Origin: CAZFAP01 sp964516325
GTDB taxonomy: Bacteria > Auribacterota > JABMQX01
Direction of reading: 5' to 3'
DNA: 36,478 nt
Assembly: GCA_964516325.1 (NCBI GenBank)
Contig: CAZFAP010000028.1
Coordinates: forward strand, 1 to 36,478
The notes below the pieces were generated by a model. The model saw only the letters and a list, made by a program, of their open reading frames with translations, was not told the DNA's origin and did no database searches. The position numbers were made by a program, and so were the translations under genes. Positions 17,743-24,467 of this stretch are shown one piece after another (the stretch's first letter is position 1; each line of letters begins with the position of its first letter).

Positions 17743-17826
17743 ATCAGCACCTCCATTATCGGGCGCTTCCCACCCTTTGGCCCTGAGCGACCGGCAAGAT
17801 TGGACGGCCACCTTATGACGGACAAT

Positions 17827-17855
17827 ATATTACCCTAAAAGGACCGAAACATCAA
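17827..17855 (-). promoter_or_regulatory. Sigma70-type promoter of the prepilin gene
   Basis: Minus strand TTGATG (17855-17850), 17 bases, TAATAT (17832-17827). Transcription would start near 17820, giving a leader of about 78 bases that contains the GGAGGTG ribosome site. This sits 3' of the zinc-ribbon gene, so the two genes probably have separate promoters. Confidence 0.6.
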
Positions 17856-17900
17856 TACCCAAGTGGGTCCGCGCGTAGCGCCTCAGTTTTGGGGGAACTC

Positions 17901-17942
17901 ACCGCAGAGGGCCCCGAGAAGATGGTTTTGCCTCTCTGCGGT
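17901..17942. repeat. Hairpin of the ACCGCAGAG repeat family
   Basis: ACCGCAGAG (17901-17909) and CTCTGCGGT (17934-17942) form a perfect 9-bp stem. It follows the stop codon of the minus-strand zinc-ribbon gene and could aid termination, though there is no T run. Related ACCGCRGAG sequences recur at 25707, 29329 and 35950. Confidence 0.5.
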
Positions 17943-17982
17943 CTCGGCGCGATCTGCTCTTGTGAGCCAAAGCCTCACGGTC

Positions 17983-18498
17983 CTACTTCTTCTCGTTTCC
18001 CTCCTTCGGGAAAACTGCCTCGATACTCTTCCCTGATGCGCTGCACTTCGGGCACACAATATTGGTAATCAGGTCTATACCCTCGGGAGACCCCGAATCC
18101 ATCCACTCTTCCTCGTCGGGCGCGGTGACCAGCTCATCTTCCCTTGCCGTCGGCGGAACCTTCTCCCCCCGCCTTCGTCTTTCCCTCAAACGCTTCAGCT
18201 CCGGGTCCCACATCAGAAGATAAGCCCGAAAGACCTCGCCGCACTCCTTGCACCTGCATTTCCTCAGGTACACCCCCGTCATCTGCCGGCAACGCGGGCA
18301 CCGAATCGGCGCGTCCTGATCCCTGTCAACGAACTCCTTTTTGCAGCTCGTGCAGTAGAAAAAAACTCTCTCTGAACGTCCCCCTTTCTTCAGGCGGCTC
18401 TGCTTCACGATGACGTATGCGGCGACGCCAATCACGACGATTGCGAGGAGGGCAACCACCGCCTGCCCTGCTCCCTTTCTTGACTTTAGCGACAGCAT
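17983..18498 (-). CDS. Membrane-anchored protein with multiple zinc-ribbon Cys pairs
   Basis: The 171-residue product has one N-terminal membrane helix, about residues 11-31 (GQAVVALLAIVVIGVAAYVI), then a basic patch and a Cys-rich region. Cys pairs are C49/C52, C67/C70, the C81-R-C83-KE-C86 cluster, and C149/C152. Their spacing suggests two or more zinc ribbons on one side of the membrane, joined by an Arg/Lys-rich segment (LKRLRERRRRGEKVPP) and an acidic one. I do not recognise the family. By position it precedes the prepilin gene on the same strand by 240 bases, so a role in the same export or surface process is possible but unproven. The start at 18498 (MLSLKSRKG) is chosen because the preceding open residues lack any feature; the ribosome site is weak. 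Confidence 0.75.
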   Translation of the reverse strand: MLSLKSRKGAGQAVVALLAIVVIGVAAYVIVKQSRLKKGGRSERVFFYCTSCKKEFVDRDQDAPIRCPRCRQMTGVYLRKCRCKECGEVFRAYLLMWDPELKRLRERRRRGEKVPPTAREDELVTAPDEEEWMDSGSPEGIDLITNIVCPKCSASGKSIEAVFPKEGNEKK

Positions 18499-18922
18499 CT
18501 TCTCACCCGAGCCCGGTTGGCTTTTCGGACATGACAACCCGCGCCGCAGGTTGCCCTTCCTCCATTGCGTACCCAGCAGAGCACCGGCATCGTCAACGAG
18601 CCCTGCAAAGAGCATCCGCCCTGGAGACCGACGCGAGACCTTTCGTCAGAAGCGCCACTACCTTTTCGGGTAACATGATACCGCGCCTCAAGCGTCCATC
18701 AAATAAAAATGAAATTATCCCCTTGAGCCAGGGCCTAATTCGGTACACGGGTCCTGTGCGGCAGTTCTGCTAGGAAAAGAAATATTGGGAGCAACGCTCC
18801 CCGTCTTAGCCCTCCCAGGGCGGAAATGGAGCGAAAGTTTGCCGATTCGCTCTCATACTCATGCCAGCATATGCGTTAACCACCTGCCCCATAATGGGTT
18901 AGGCCACGTTGCGGTGCCGTGC
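18499..18922. other. Gene-free gap upstream of the winged-helix gene
   Basis: Between the divergent zinc-ribbon and winged-helix genes. The only feature seen is a GGGAGC-AAC-GCTCCC hairpin at 18789-18803, of the same family as others in the window. The remainder shows nothing I can support. Confidence 0.4.
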
Positions 18923-19058
18923 ATTTTTTCCTTGACTTTGCAGCCGTATGTGGTAGACTGACAGTGTGAATCTGAAGATGCAAGCTCGTTATTTTTTGCT
19001 TGACTCTGCGGCCATATGTGGTAGACTGACAATGTGGATCTGAAAATGCAAGCTCGTT
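18923..19058 (+). promoter_or_regulatory. Tandem 68-bp duplication carrying two promoters
   Basis: Two head-to-tail 68-base units, 18923-18990 and 18991-19058, differ at only about seven or eight positions. Each contains TTGACT, 16 bases, TAGACT (18932-18959 and 19000-19027), a sigma70-like promoter, and ends GCAAGCTCGTT just before the winged-helix gene. The -35 and -10 hexamers are identical in both units while differences fall between them, which suggests the promoter has been kept. Duplication would raise or buffer expression, or double a regulator site (ATATGTGGTAGACTGACAATG). Confidence 0.7.
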
Positions 19059-19073
19059 AAAATGAGGTATGGC

Positions 19074-19547
19074 ATGAAGACTGGCATCAGAGAGCAGCTA
19101 AACGGTCAAGACATCGACGCCGACATCGTCAAAACCGAACGGGAATTGGAGAAGGCCACAAGCATTGTGGCCCAATACAATCAGCGCATTAAGGAACTCA
19201 AGAGGGAATTGGATTTCTTGCAAGAGGTGCGCGAGCGCTTCTTCAGGCCGATAACGGAGCACCGAAAGGAAGCTCGTTCGAATCGCTTTGCCAACCTAAG
19301 GATGGCGCAGGCAGCTGAGGTTGCCTTGAGAGAACACGGACGGCCTATCCACGTTAACGAGATCGCGGACTCTTTGGAACAGGGTGGCTATCCTCATACG
19401 AAGAGCCGAAAGCAGCTTTACACATCGCTAATGGCCTGCTTGTCCCGGGACGATACCTTTATTCGGGTGCGCCCGGCTGTCTTTGGGCTCCGAGAACGCG
19501 ACGCGGAAAAAGAGCAGGCCCTGCCCGTCGAGGAGCAGGGCCAGTAA
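19074..19547 (+). CDS. Coiled-coil plus winged-helix DNA-binding protein
   Basis: 157 residues. Residues 15-60 are charged and heptad-like (KTERELEKATSIVAQYNQRI and on), predicting a coiled coil for dimerisation. Residues 75-142 fit a winged helix of the HARE-HTH type: a helix MAQAAEVALREHGRPIHVNE, IADSLEQGG, then a Lys-rich turn and a final wing strand F.RVRPAVFGL. HARE-HTH domains are known in restriction, chromatin and RNA polymerase delta proteins, so DNA binding in a defence setting is consistent. I selected ATG 19074 because GAGG lies six bases upstream; ATG 19062 is in frame but has no ribosome site. It follows the duplicated promoter and precedes two tRNA-like genes and the methylase/nuclease pair, so it may regulate that module. 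Confidence 0.7.
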   Translation: MKTGIREQLNGQDIDADIVKTERELEKATSIVAQYNQRIKELKRELDFLQEVRERFFRPITEHRKEARSNRFANLRMAQAAEVALREHGRPIHVNEIADSLEQGGYPHTKSRKQLYTSLMACLSRDDTFIRVRPAVFGLRERDAEKEQALPVEEQGQ

Positions 19548-19550
19548 TGC

Positions 19551-19624
19551 TGTGGGGGAGGCTCGCTGCGGAGCCAGGCCTCATCAACCGACGCTCCGAG
19601 GGTTGGAATCCCTCCTCCTCCACA
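19551..19624 (+). tRNA. Degenerate tRNA-like element with extended 10-bp acceptor stem
   Basis: TGTGGGGGAG (19551-19560) pairs with CTCCTCCACA (19615-19624) over 10 bp with one G-U. Just inside the 3' arm is a perfect T-arm, GAGGG-TTGGAAT-CCCTC, whose loop has G where tRNAs have C56. A 4-bp D-like stem GCTC/GAGC closes a 6-base loop lacking the usual GG. Exactly 23 bases, the normal number for positions 26-48, separate this from the T-arm, but they do not form an anticodon stem; CTCATCA could be a remnant Met-like loop. No CCA is encoded. It is either a decayed tRNA or a structured tRNA-like RNA. It begins 3 bases after the winged-helix stop codon. Confidence 0.45.
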
Positions 19625-19630
19625 CGATAC

Positions 19631-19716
19631 GGGGGCATGATGGAAATGGCAGACATGCATGGCGTGGAACCATGTGGGCTGATCTGCCCGTCCGAGTTCG
19701 AGTCTCGGTGCCCCCA
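19631..19716 (+). tRNA. Class II tRNA with Leu-like body and abnormal anticodon loop CGTGGAA
   Basis: Acceptor GGGGGCA/TGCCCCC, T8, a 3-bp D stem ATG/CAT with a GAAATGGCAGA loop (A14, G18-G19, A21 kept) as in tRNA-Leu, a 5-bp anticodon stem CATGG/CCATG, a long variable arm (GGGC/GCCC), and a perfect T-arm CCGAG-TTCGAGT-CTCGG. The discriminator is A and no CCA is encoded. The anticodon loop reads C-G-T-G-G-A-A, so position 33 is G instead of the near-universal U. The formal anticodon is TGG (Pro), or GGA (Ser) if shifted by one; neither is Leu. The fold is intact, so the body is under selection or recently acquired. It lies inside the restriction-modification module. Confidence 0.7.
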
Positions 19717-19727
19717 GAGCGCTCTGA

Positions 19728-19772
19728 CGCCGGAGCCTTCGCCATTCCCGTTAGGAGCCGAAGGCTCCGGCG
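19728..19772. repeat. Perfect 14-bp inverted repeat after the tRNA-like genes
   Basis: CGCCGGAGCCTTCG (19728-19741) and CGAAGGCTCCGGCG (19759-19772), with a 17-base loop, follow the second tRNA by 11 bases. It could end tRNA transcription, although no T run follows. The interval 19773-19962 before the methylase holds nothing else I can support. Confidence 0.5.
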
Positions 19773-19962
19773 ACACATGTTTGACACCTTATGTCAGTTA
19801 AACACTACCACAGTTCAGGGTCCTTGTCAAGGCGCAAGAAGCGAAAAAACGCAGCCCCGACATACCAAGGGCCGGGGGCCAAGCTTATGCGAGGCTTCGC
19901 GGACGTTTAGGATCGGAATTGGAAGGGCGCCGGTCTGTGGCAGTCAGTGCTTCGGAACCCAC

Positions 19963-19994
19963 TTGAATTTGGGACAGAGGAAGCGTAACGTTAC
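19963..19994 (+). promoter_or_regulatory. Candidate promoter and palindromic operator for the methylase
   Basis: TTGAAT (19963-19968), 17 bases, TAACGT (19986-19991). The perfect palindrome GTAACGTTAC (19985-19994) overlaps the -10, as expected of a controller or methylase autoregulatory site. A GAGGGGG ribosome site follows at 19999. The promoter match is modest, and whether the methylase or the winged-helix protein binds here is inference. Confidence 0.4.
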
Positions 19995-20012
19995 AAAAGA
20001 GGGGGACGCTCA

Positions 20013-20762
20013 ATGAAGCTTCAGGCAATAACCATAGTCCGCAGGCCAACAATCCAAGTACTTCCGGCGCAGGACGTTCTTGAGACTTTGGCCAATATCC
20101 ACCATCCGGTCACAACGACGATCCTTGACCCGTGGTATAATAAAGGCGTTGGGGGCACGCGCCCCGACTATCACCGGTGGCTTTTTGGCGTCATAGAAAG
20201 GGCGGCGAGCATATCTGAGCACGTGTTCGTTTGGGGGTTCCCTGAAATTATTTATCCGGTGCTGGATAACCTCCCGGCGCATTTCGGTCTTGTCGCCTGG
20301 TTGACCTGGTACTACAAAAACTGTCCGTCTGTCATACGAGGCTGGCGTTCGGCCCAGCTGGCCTGCCTTCATCTGGGACGCGAGGGGTACAAGCTGTATC
20401 CAGAGCACTTTCTGAACGGTGCGCAGCTGCAGAAGAAGAAGGAGGGCAAACTCCGATATATGCCTGGCCCCCCTTCGGTTATTGAGACATCGCTTCTCGT
20501 TGGATTCGTCGGGAGAAAAGAGCAAACTGGACACAAAGCCCAAAAACCGGAGAAAACAATTGAACCCCTAGTGTTAATGACAACAGAGGAGCATGATTGG
20601 GTTCTTGACCCCATGTGCGGTTCTGGGACGACAGGCGTGGTGTGCAGGAAATTGAACCGCCGTGCGATCCTGTGCGACGCCTCTGAAGAGTGGGTAGATG
20701 TCACGAGGCGACGCGTTGCATCCGGCCAAGCTGCTCAAGCAAAACGAGAAAGGGTTCTTTGA
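20013..20762 (+). CDS. DNA (amino) methyltransferase of a putative type II restriction-modification system
   Basis: 249 residues, a compact beta-class enzyme: catalytic DPWYN (39-43) comes before the SAM-binding LDPMCGSGTTGVV (198-210), and QKPEKTIEPL (178-187) is the motif that normally precedes it. It transfers a methyl group to adenine N6 or cytosine N4; the unusual Trp in DPWY does not settle which. It would protect host DNA from the nuclease encoded by the next gene, whose start codon overlaps this stop (TGATG). ATG 20013 has a strong GAGGGGG six or seven bases upstream. A palindrome overlaps its promoter region. The target sequence cannot be predicted. Confidence 0.85.
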   Translation: MKLQAITIVRRPTIQVLPAQDVLETLANIHHPVTTTILDPWYNKGVGGTRPDYHRWLFGVIERAASISEHVFVWGFPEIIYPVLDNLPAHFGLVAWLTWYYKNCPSVIRGWRSAQLACLHLGREGYKLYPEHFLNGAQLQKKKEGKLRYMPGPPSVIETSLLVGFVGRKEQTGHKAQKPEKTIEPLVLMTTEEHDWVLDPMCGSGTTGVVCRKLNRRAILCDASEEWVDVTRRRVASGQAAQAKRERVL

Positions 20763-21421
20763 TGGGTCTACCGCAGGCTGAGACCAAGAAAAAATACGCC
20801 CAGCGTTCCGTTCGGGCCCGAATTGAAGCCTTTTTGTTAGACAACATCGGGAAGGTGGCTACGCGCGAGCAGATCATTCACGTGGCGACAGACCCGCGAA
20901 CCGGACGTGTTCCAGAAAATTGGCATCAACGATTGTCCGAGCTCCGCACAGACTATGGTTACACAATCCTATCCTGGCGGAACCGCGGGGATCTCAAAGT
21001 TAGCGAATATATGATGCCCACACCCCAGCGCAGAGAAACAGCGGGCAAAAGGGTAAGGCCAACAGCGCGAACCTGGAAAACAGTGCTGGAAAAGGCTGGG
21101 CACTCTTGCGCTTGGCAAGAAGGCGGAGAGAAATGCGCTCTCCGCGACGGCGATATTGACCCCGTTGGCGGTGGCAGGGTGAAACTGACGCCAGACCACA
21201 AGGAACCGCACTCCCTTAATCCTGATGCGGACCCTACGAATCCCGGTAAATGGCGCCCGCTGTGTGGCAGGCACCAGGTGATGAAGAAAAACTATTGGGA
21301 CAACGAAACGGGGAAGCTAAACGTATACGCCATCGTGCAAGCAGCTTCCGAAGCAGACAAAGGCCGCGTATACGAGTTCCTCGCCACCTATTTCAGGGAA
21401 CCCCGGCGGCCACCCGACTGA
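20762..21421 (+). CDS. HNH-type restriction endonuclease candidate
   Basis: 219 residues. The N-terminal third (ARIEAFLLDNIGKVATREQI and WHQRLSELRTDYGYTI) looks like a winged-helix DNA-binding unit. The C-terminal half is an HNH nuclease: DH at 145-146 (LTPDHKEPH), an Asn/Asp-rich turn at 153-160, LCGRHQVMKKNYWDN with H171 and K175, and candidate zinc ligands C116, C125 and C168. This DH...H...K-YWD pattern occurs in type II restriction enzymes and other HNH nucleases. It overlaps the methylase by one base in TGATG, so the two are translationally coupled. I could not match it to a named enzyme. The start at 20762 is supported by AGAAAGGG; a frame extension to 20690 lies inside the methylase. 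Confidence 0.82.
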   Translation: MGLPQAETKKKYAQRSVRARIEAFLLDNIGKVATREQIIHVATDPRTGRVPENWHQRLSELRTDYGYTILSWRNRGDLKVSEYMMPTPQRRETAGKRVRPTARTWKTVLEKAGHSCAWQEGGEKCALRDGDIDPVGGGRVKLTPDHKEPHSLNPDADPTNPGKWRPLCGRHQVMKKNYWDNETGKLNVYAIVQAASEADKGRVYEFLATYFREPRRPPD

Positions 21422-21492
21422 AAGGGATAATTGCAAATAAAAATGGAGCAAGCCCTGGGTGGACGCATGCGAGGCGCGAACGTCCGCGCGCA

Positions 21493-21522
21493 TGAGAAAG
21501 GGGCCGAGGTTCGCTCGGCCCC
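21493..21522 (-). terminator. Rho-independent terminator of the minus-strand exported-protein gene
   Basis: On the minus strand, GGGGCCGAG (21522-21514) pairs perfectly with CTCGGCCCC (21508-21500) across a 5-base loop and is followed by TTTCTC. It lies 24 bases past the stop at 21546. The inverted form also reads after the nuclease gene (stop 21421), so it may end both transcripts. Confidence 0.75.
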
Positions 21523-21545
21523 CCTGAGCAAAGGAGAGGGTGACC

Positions 21546-21995
21546 CTAAATCTGTTCCCAGTGACCCGGCGCCCACTGCATCTCCGTTCTGTATTCGTGA
21601 TAGCCCGGGCGCCAGACTCTATCATGGAAACCGGGGCGGACTACCGTCTCCTGCCAATGTCCGCCAAAGGGCGTCGCAACCCACACCCGTTCGCACACGG
21701 GAGGAACCCAGGTCCTCTCATATCGCCCCGGCACCCATACTCTCCGCGTGACTTCGACATATCTTCCTTCGACCCAGACGGGTCTTGGCGAATACACGTG
21801 GATTACTCTGCGAGGAGGTGGAGGGGCAATGTACATTGGGTGATGGTCCGCCACCAAGTCGCTCACAACCGCCAGTGCCGCTAAACCAGCCATGACTTTC
21901 CCAGCGATGGCCCACTCCTTGTCTCCCGCAAAGGAGCTTCGGAGAGGAGCCGCAGTCATCGCTACCGCCATCAGGAGAATCAATGCCTTTTTCAT
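21546..21995 (-). CDS. Small exported protein with WVPG-type aromatic repeats
   Basis: The 149-residue product starts MKKALILLMAVAMTAAPLRS and has a signal peptide cleaved near SFA-G. The mature part contains a short helix, a PPPPRR hinge, and then repeats of a Trp/Tyr-Pro-Gly pattern: WVEGRYVEV, WVPGRYERTWVPP, HWQET, RPGFHDRVWRPGYHEY, WAPGHWEQ. Repeated W-x-P-G-x-W/Y units occur in small periplasmic proteins of many Gram-negative bacteria; their role is unknown. Cys is scarce and no catalytic pattern is visible. The ATG at 21995 was chosen because GGAG lies nine bases upstream and it begins the signal peptide; more upstream ATGs overlap the ribosome site. Confidence 0.8.
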   Translation of the reverse strand: MKKALILLMAVAMTAAPLRSSFAGDKEWAIAGKVMAGLAALAVVSDLVADHHPMYIAPPPPRRVIHVYSPRPVWVEGRYVEVTRRVWVPGRYERTWVPPVCERVWVATPFGGHWQETVVRPGFHDRVWRPGYHEYRTEMQWAPGHWEQI

Positions 21996-22356
21996 GTTCT
22001 TCATCTCCTTTCCGTTTGAGTTTTTCCTCTCTTTACGCTCCACTTAGATTGACGAATTTCGACGAGCGATTATTCGACCCTGTTTAGAAAGCTGAGGTCA
22101 GGGGCGCCATCGGCCCGTGCCACGCAGTCGGCCTGACGGGCCAAATCGGAAGCTTGAAGCCGCGCCCAAGCCTCCTTTGCGCCCACCGGCGCGGGCCCGG
22201 GGCGCCCTCTCAGAATACCGGGTTGTTGAGGCCCCATGTTCCGCCCCAGGGTCTGGCCTCGGTTCACGGGCAGGGGTCCAGTCCACCCCCCCAGCCGCCC
22301 CCCCCCTGCTCACATGCCCGCGCGCCGGGGGCCCGGACGGTGAACTGAGCTGTACC

Positions 22357-22419
22357 GCCGGCATCTTGCCGGCTGTCTTGGGGGCATCTTGCCCACACAT
22401 CAGGGAGCGGGACGCTCCC
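22357..22419. repeat. Three hairpins with 5-base loops (ATCTT/ATCTT/GGGAC)
   Basis: GCCGGC-ATCTT-GCCGGC (22357-22373), GGGC-ATCTT-GCCC (22382-22394) and GGGAGC-GGGAC-GCTCCC (22403-22419) stand side by side, the inverse orientation of the group at 16069-16175. The rest of the gap 21996-22622 contains a C-rich tract (22282-22306) and no gene. Confidence 0.65.
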
Positions 22420-22506
22420 CGGACAGCCCCGGGTTGGGCAGGGCGGCTTTACCCTCGATCTATTTCGCCATCAAAGCAGAGCCACACTTCCTTGCTTCAG
22501 ATGGAA

Positions 22507-22535
22507 TTGGACATTCGGTCGTGATCGGTTAGAAT
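22507..22535 (+). promoter_or_regulatory. Sigma70-type promoter of the NHL protein gene
   Basis: TTGGAC (22507-22512), 17 bases, TAGAAT (22530-22535). Transcription would start near 22542, 80 bases ahead of the ATG at 22623. Confidence 0.55.
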
Positions 22536-22622
22536 AAGGGCTGAGGGGGAAACGGCCCCGGCGGGAACTTGGAGGTGTCGTCCGCCATCATGTCATTGAA
22601 CTCGAAGCAGAAGGAGGGGGCG

Positions 22623-23789
22623 ATGAAAGGGAAAGTGTTGTTGAGGTTGGGTGTTCTGTTCGCTGTTTGCGCTGTCTGGTCGTGCGCTTTCGCGGCTCAG
22701 GGGAGCGAATCGTACGTCTTTGTCGGAAACTGGGGAAGGGAGGGCAGCGGAGACGGGGAGTTCAGGTTTCCCCAGGGCGTTGCTGTGGACAGCTCCGGTA
22801 ACGTCTATGTCGCCGACAGGAACAACGACCGCATGCAGAAGTTCACCCCGGGAGGGGTATTGCTGAAAAAGTGGGGAACCAATGGCGAAGGGGAGGGGGA
22901 GTTCGAGTGGCCGTCGGGCGTTGCCGTGGACACCTCCGGCAATGTCTATGTCGCCGACACCTCCAACCACCGCATCCAGAAGTTCACCTCGGAAGGGGTA
23001 TTCCTGACAGAGTGGGGGAACTGGGGCAGTGGAGACGGGAAGTTCAATGAACCGCGGGGCGTTGCTGTGGACGGTTCCGGCAATGTCTATGTCCTGGACT
23101 ATGTCAACCAGCGCATCCAGAAGTTCACCTCGCAAGGGGCATTTTTGAAAAAGTGGGGGCGCCCGGGCAGCGGAGACGGAGAGTTCCATTACCCCGGGGG
23201 CATTGCTGTTGACCCCGTCCCCGGCGGGGGTAACGTCTATGTCGCCGAGGACGGGGACAACCACCGCATCCAGAAGTTCACCTCGGAAGGGGCGTTCCTG
23301 ACAAAGTGGGGGAGCTGGGGCGAGGAAGACGGGCAGTTCGAATTTCCCTGTGGCCTCGCTGTGGACAGCTCCGGCAACGTTTACGTGACCGACCCCGGGA
23401 ACCACCGCATCCAGAAGTTCACCTCGGAAGGCGTATTCCTGAAAAAGTGGGGGACTGCGGGCAGCGGAGATGGGGCGTTTGACTCCCCTTTGGGGGTCGC
23501 TGTTGACACCTCCGGCAACGTGTACGTCGTCGAGATGGGCAACAACCGCATCCAGAAGTTCCGGCCGATCCTATTTCGGGTCGAAAGGGCCCGTTACGCG
23601 CCGGCCGGTCTGACCGTGGTTTGGGTCAGCGTACCCGGCGAGCGCTATCAAATCTGGCAGAGTGGCGACCTTTCAGCATGGTCATCGCTTCCAACAATTA
23701 TCGAATCCGAAGGAGAGTTCACATCCTGGACCGATGATACCGCCAGCGAAGTCCCCAAGCGGTTCTACAGGGTGGAGCTGCTCCCCTAA
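22623..23789 (+). CDS. Exported six-bladed NHL-repeat protein with C-terminal surface module
   Basis: 388 residues. An N-terminal signal (MKGKVLLRLGVLFAVCAVWS) is followed by six near-identical NHL blades of about 47 residues, from about residue 45 to 320. Each reads roughly F..P.GVAVD.SGNVYV.D..N.RIQKFT..G.FL.KWG..GSGDG. The repeats are also strong at DNA level, with a period near 141 bases, except blade 4, which carries a small insertion (DPVPGGGNVYV). NHL propellers bind peptides, sugars or RNA; here, outside the cell, a surface or protein-binding role is likely. The last 70 residues (WVSVPGERYQIWQSGDLSAW to RFYRVELLP) match the C-terminal module of the giant lamin-tail protein. ATG 22623 has AGGAGGGGG upstream. 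Confidence 0.88.
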   Translation: MKGKVLLRLGVLFAVCAVWSCAFAAQGSESYVFVGNWGREGSGDGEFRFPQGVAVDSSGNVYVADRNNDRMQKFTPGGVLLKKWGTNGEGEGEFEWPSGVAVDTSGNVYVADTSNHRIQKFTSEGVFLTEWGNWGSGDGKFNEPRGVAVDGSGNVYVLDYVNQRIQKFTSQGAFLKKWGRPGSGDGEFHYPGGIAVDPVPGGGNVYVAEDGDNHRIQKFTSEGAFLTKWGSWGEEDGQFEFPCGLAVDSSGNVYVTDPGNHRIQKFTSEGVFLKKWGTAGSGDGAFDSPLGVAVDTSGNVYVVEMGNNRIQKFRPILFRVERARYAPAGLTVVWVSVPGERYQIWQSGDLSAWSSLPTIIESEGEFTSWTDDTASEVPKRFYRVELLP

Positions 23790-23984
23790 CCGCCCAATTC
23801 ATAAATTCGTTGACGTATTTTCCGGGGGATCATGGAGTCAGGGGTGAGCCGCCTCGTTTTTTCAAAGGGGATAACCCCGCCAAAGGCGGCGCGGAGCAGC
23901 AGCAGACTAATCCCGTTCATCGTGTAACCTGTGAGAAGATTCGGAATCGAATTCATGAGGTGCAGCGCTGAGGCAGGGCGAGGG

Positions 23985-24467
23985 TTAGCTGAGGGCGCGG
24001 ACGATGACTATGTAGGCGGAGCCGCCGGGCTGGTCAATGATGGTGATTACAGGGGCGCCATTTTTCCAGACGGAATAATTGGCGTCGAACTGCTTCTTGC
24101 TTCCGGAATAGAGAGCCAGATAGAACTGAGCCCTCTCGCCTTTCGGTCCCACCGCCCCTTTGAATTGAATCTGTCCGCTTATCTGCTCGGCGACGGAGAA
24201 CCTTTGGGTCTGATCCTTGTTGAGTTGGATTCGGCTTCCCCGGAGATAGCTTGCGCTCGTGTAACCGCGTCGCTGGAGGTCGGCTTTAGCGAAGTTCAGC
24301 CGGGCGTCAATTCCGCTTCCCGAACGAGAAGCCCTCGCGATGGTAACCTCGAACTGGGCGGATTCGGCGGCGAAGGATGGCGAGGCAAAGGCAAGAATTC
24401 CCACTGCAACGAGAATGCAGGGCAGAATGGTCGCAGGATATTGGATGAGTCTCGTTCCCTTAGACAT
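23985..24467 (-). CDS. Exported protein encoded with an ECF sigma/anti-sigma pair
   Basis: 160 residues. It starts MSKGTRLIQYPATILPCI and has a Sec signal cleaved near SFA-AES (about residue 34). The mature domain of about 125 residues has alternating strands (AQFEVTIARASRSGSGIDAR, IQLNKDQTQRFSV, AQFYLALYSGS, GSAYIVIVRALS), consistent with a small beta-sandwich; I do not recognise a family. The start codon overlaps the stop of the anti-sigma gene (TGATG), and AAGGAG lies seven bases upstream, so the three genes form one translationally coupled unit. By analogy with other sigma/anti-sigma operons, it may be a target or modulator of the signal sensed at the envelope; this is inference. Confidence 0.75.
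   Translation of the reverse strand: MSKGTRLIQYPATILPCILVAVGILAFASPSFAAESAQFEVTIARASRSGSGIDARLNFAKADLQRRGYTSASYLRGSRIQLNKDQTQRFSVAEQISGQIQFKGAVGPKGERAQFYLALYSGSKKQFDANYSVWKNGAPVITIIDQPGGSAYIVIVRALS

Noticed and set aside
23790..23984. Possible gene between the NHL protein and the sigma operon
   Set aside because: No frame longer than about 60 codons with a ribosome site; only a repeat related to those near 16.7 kb.
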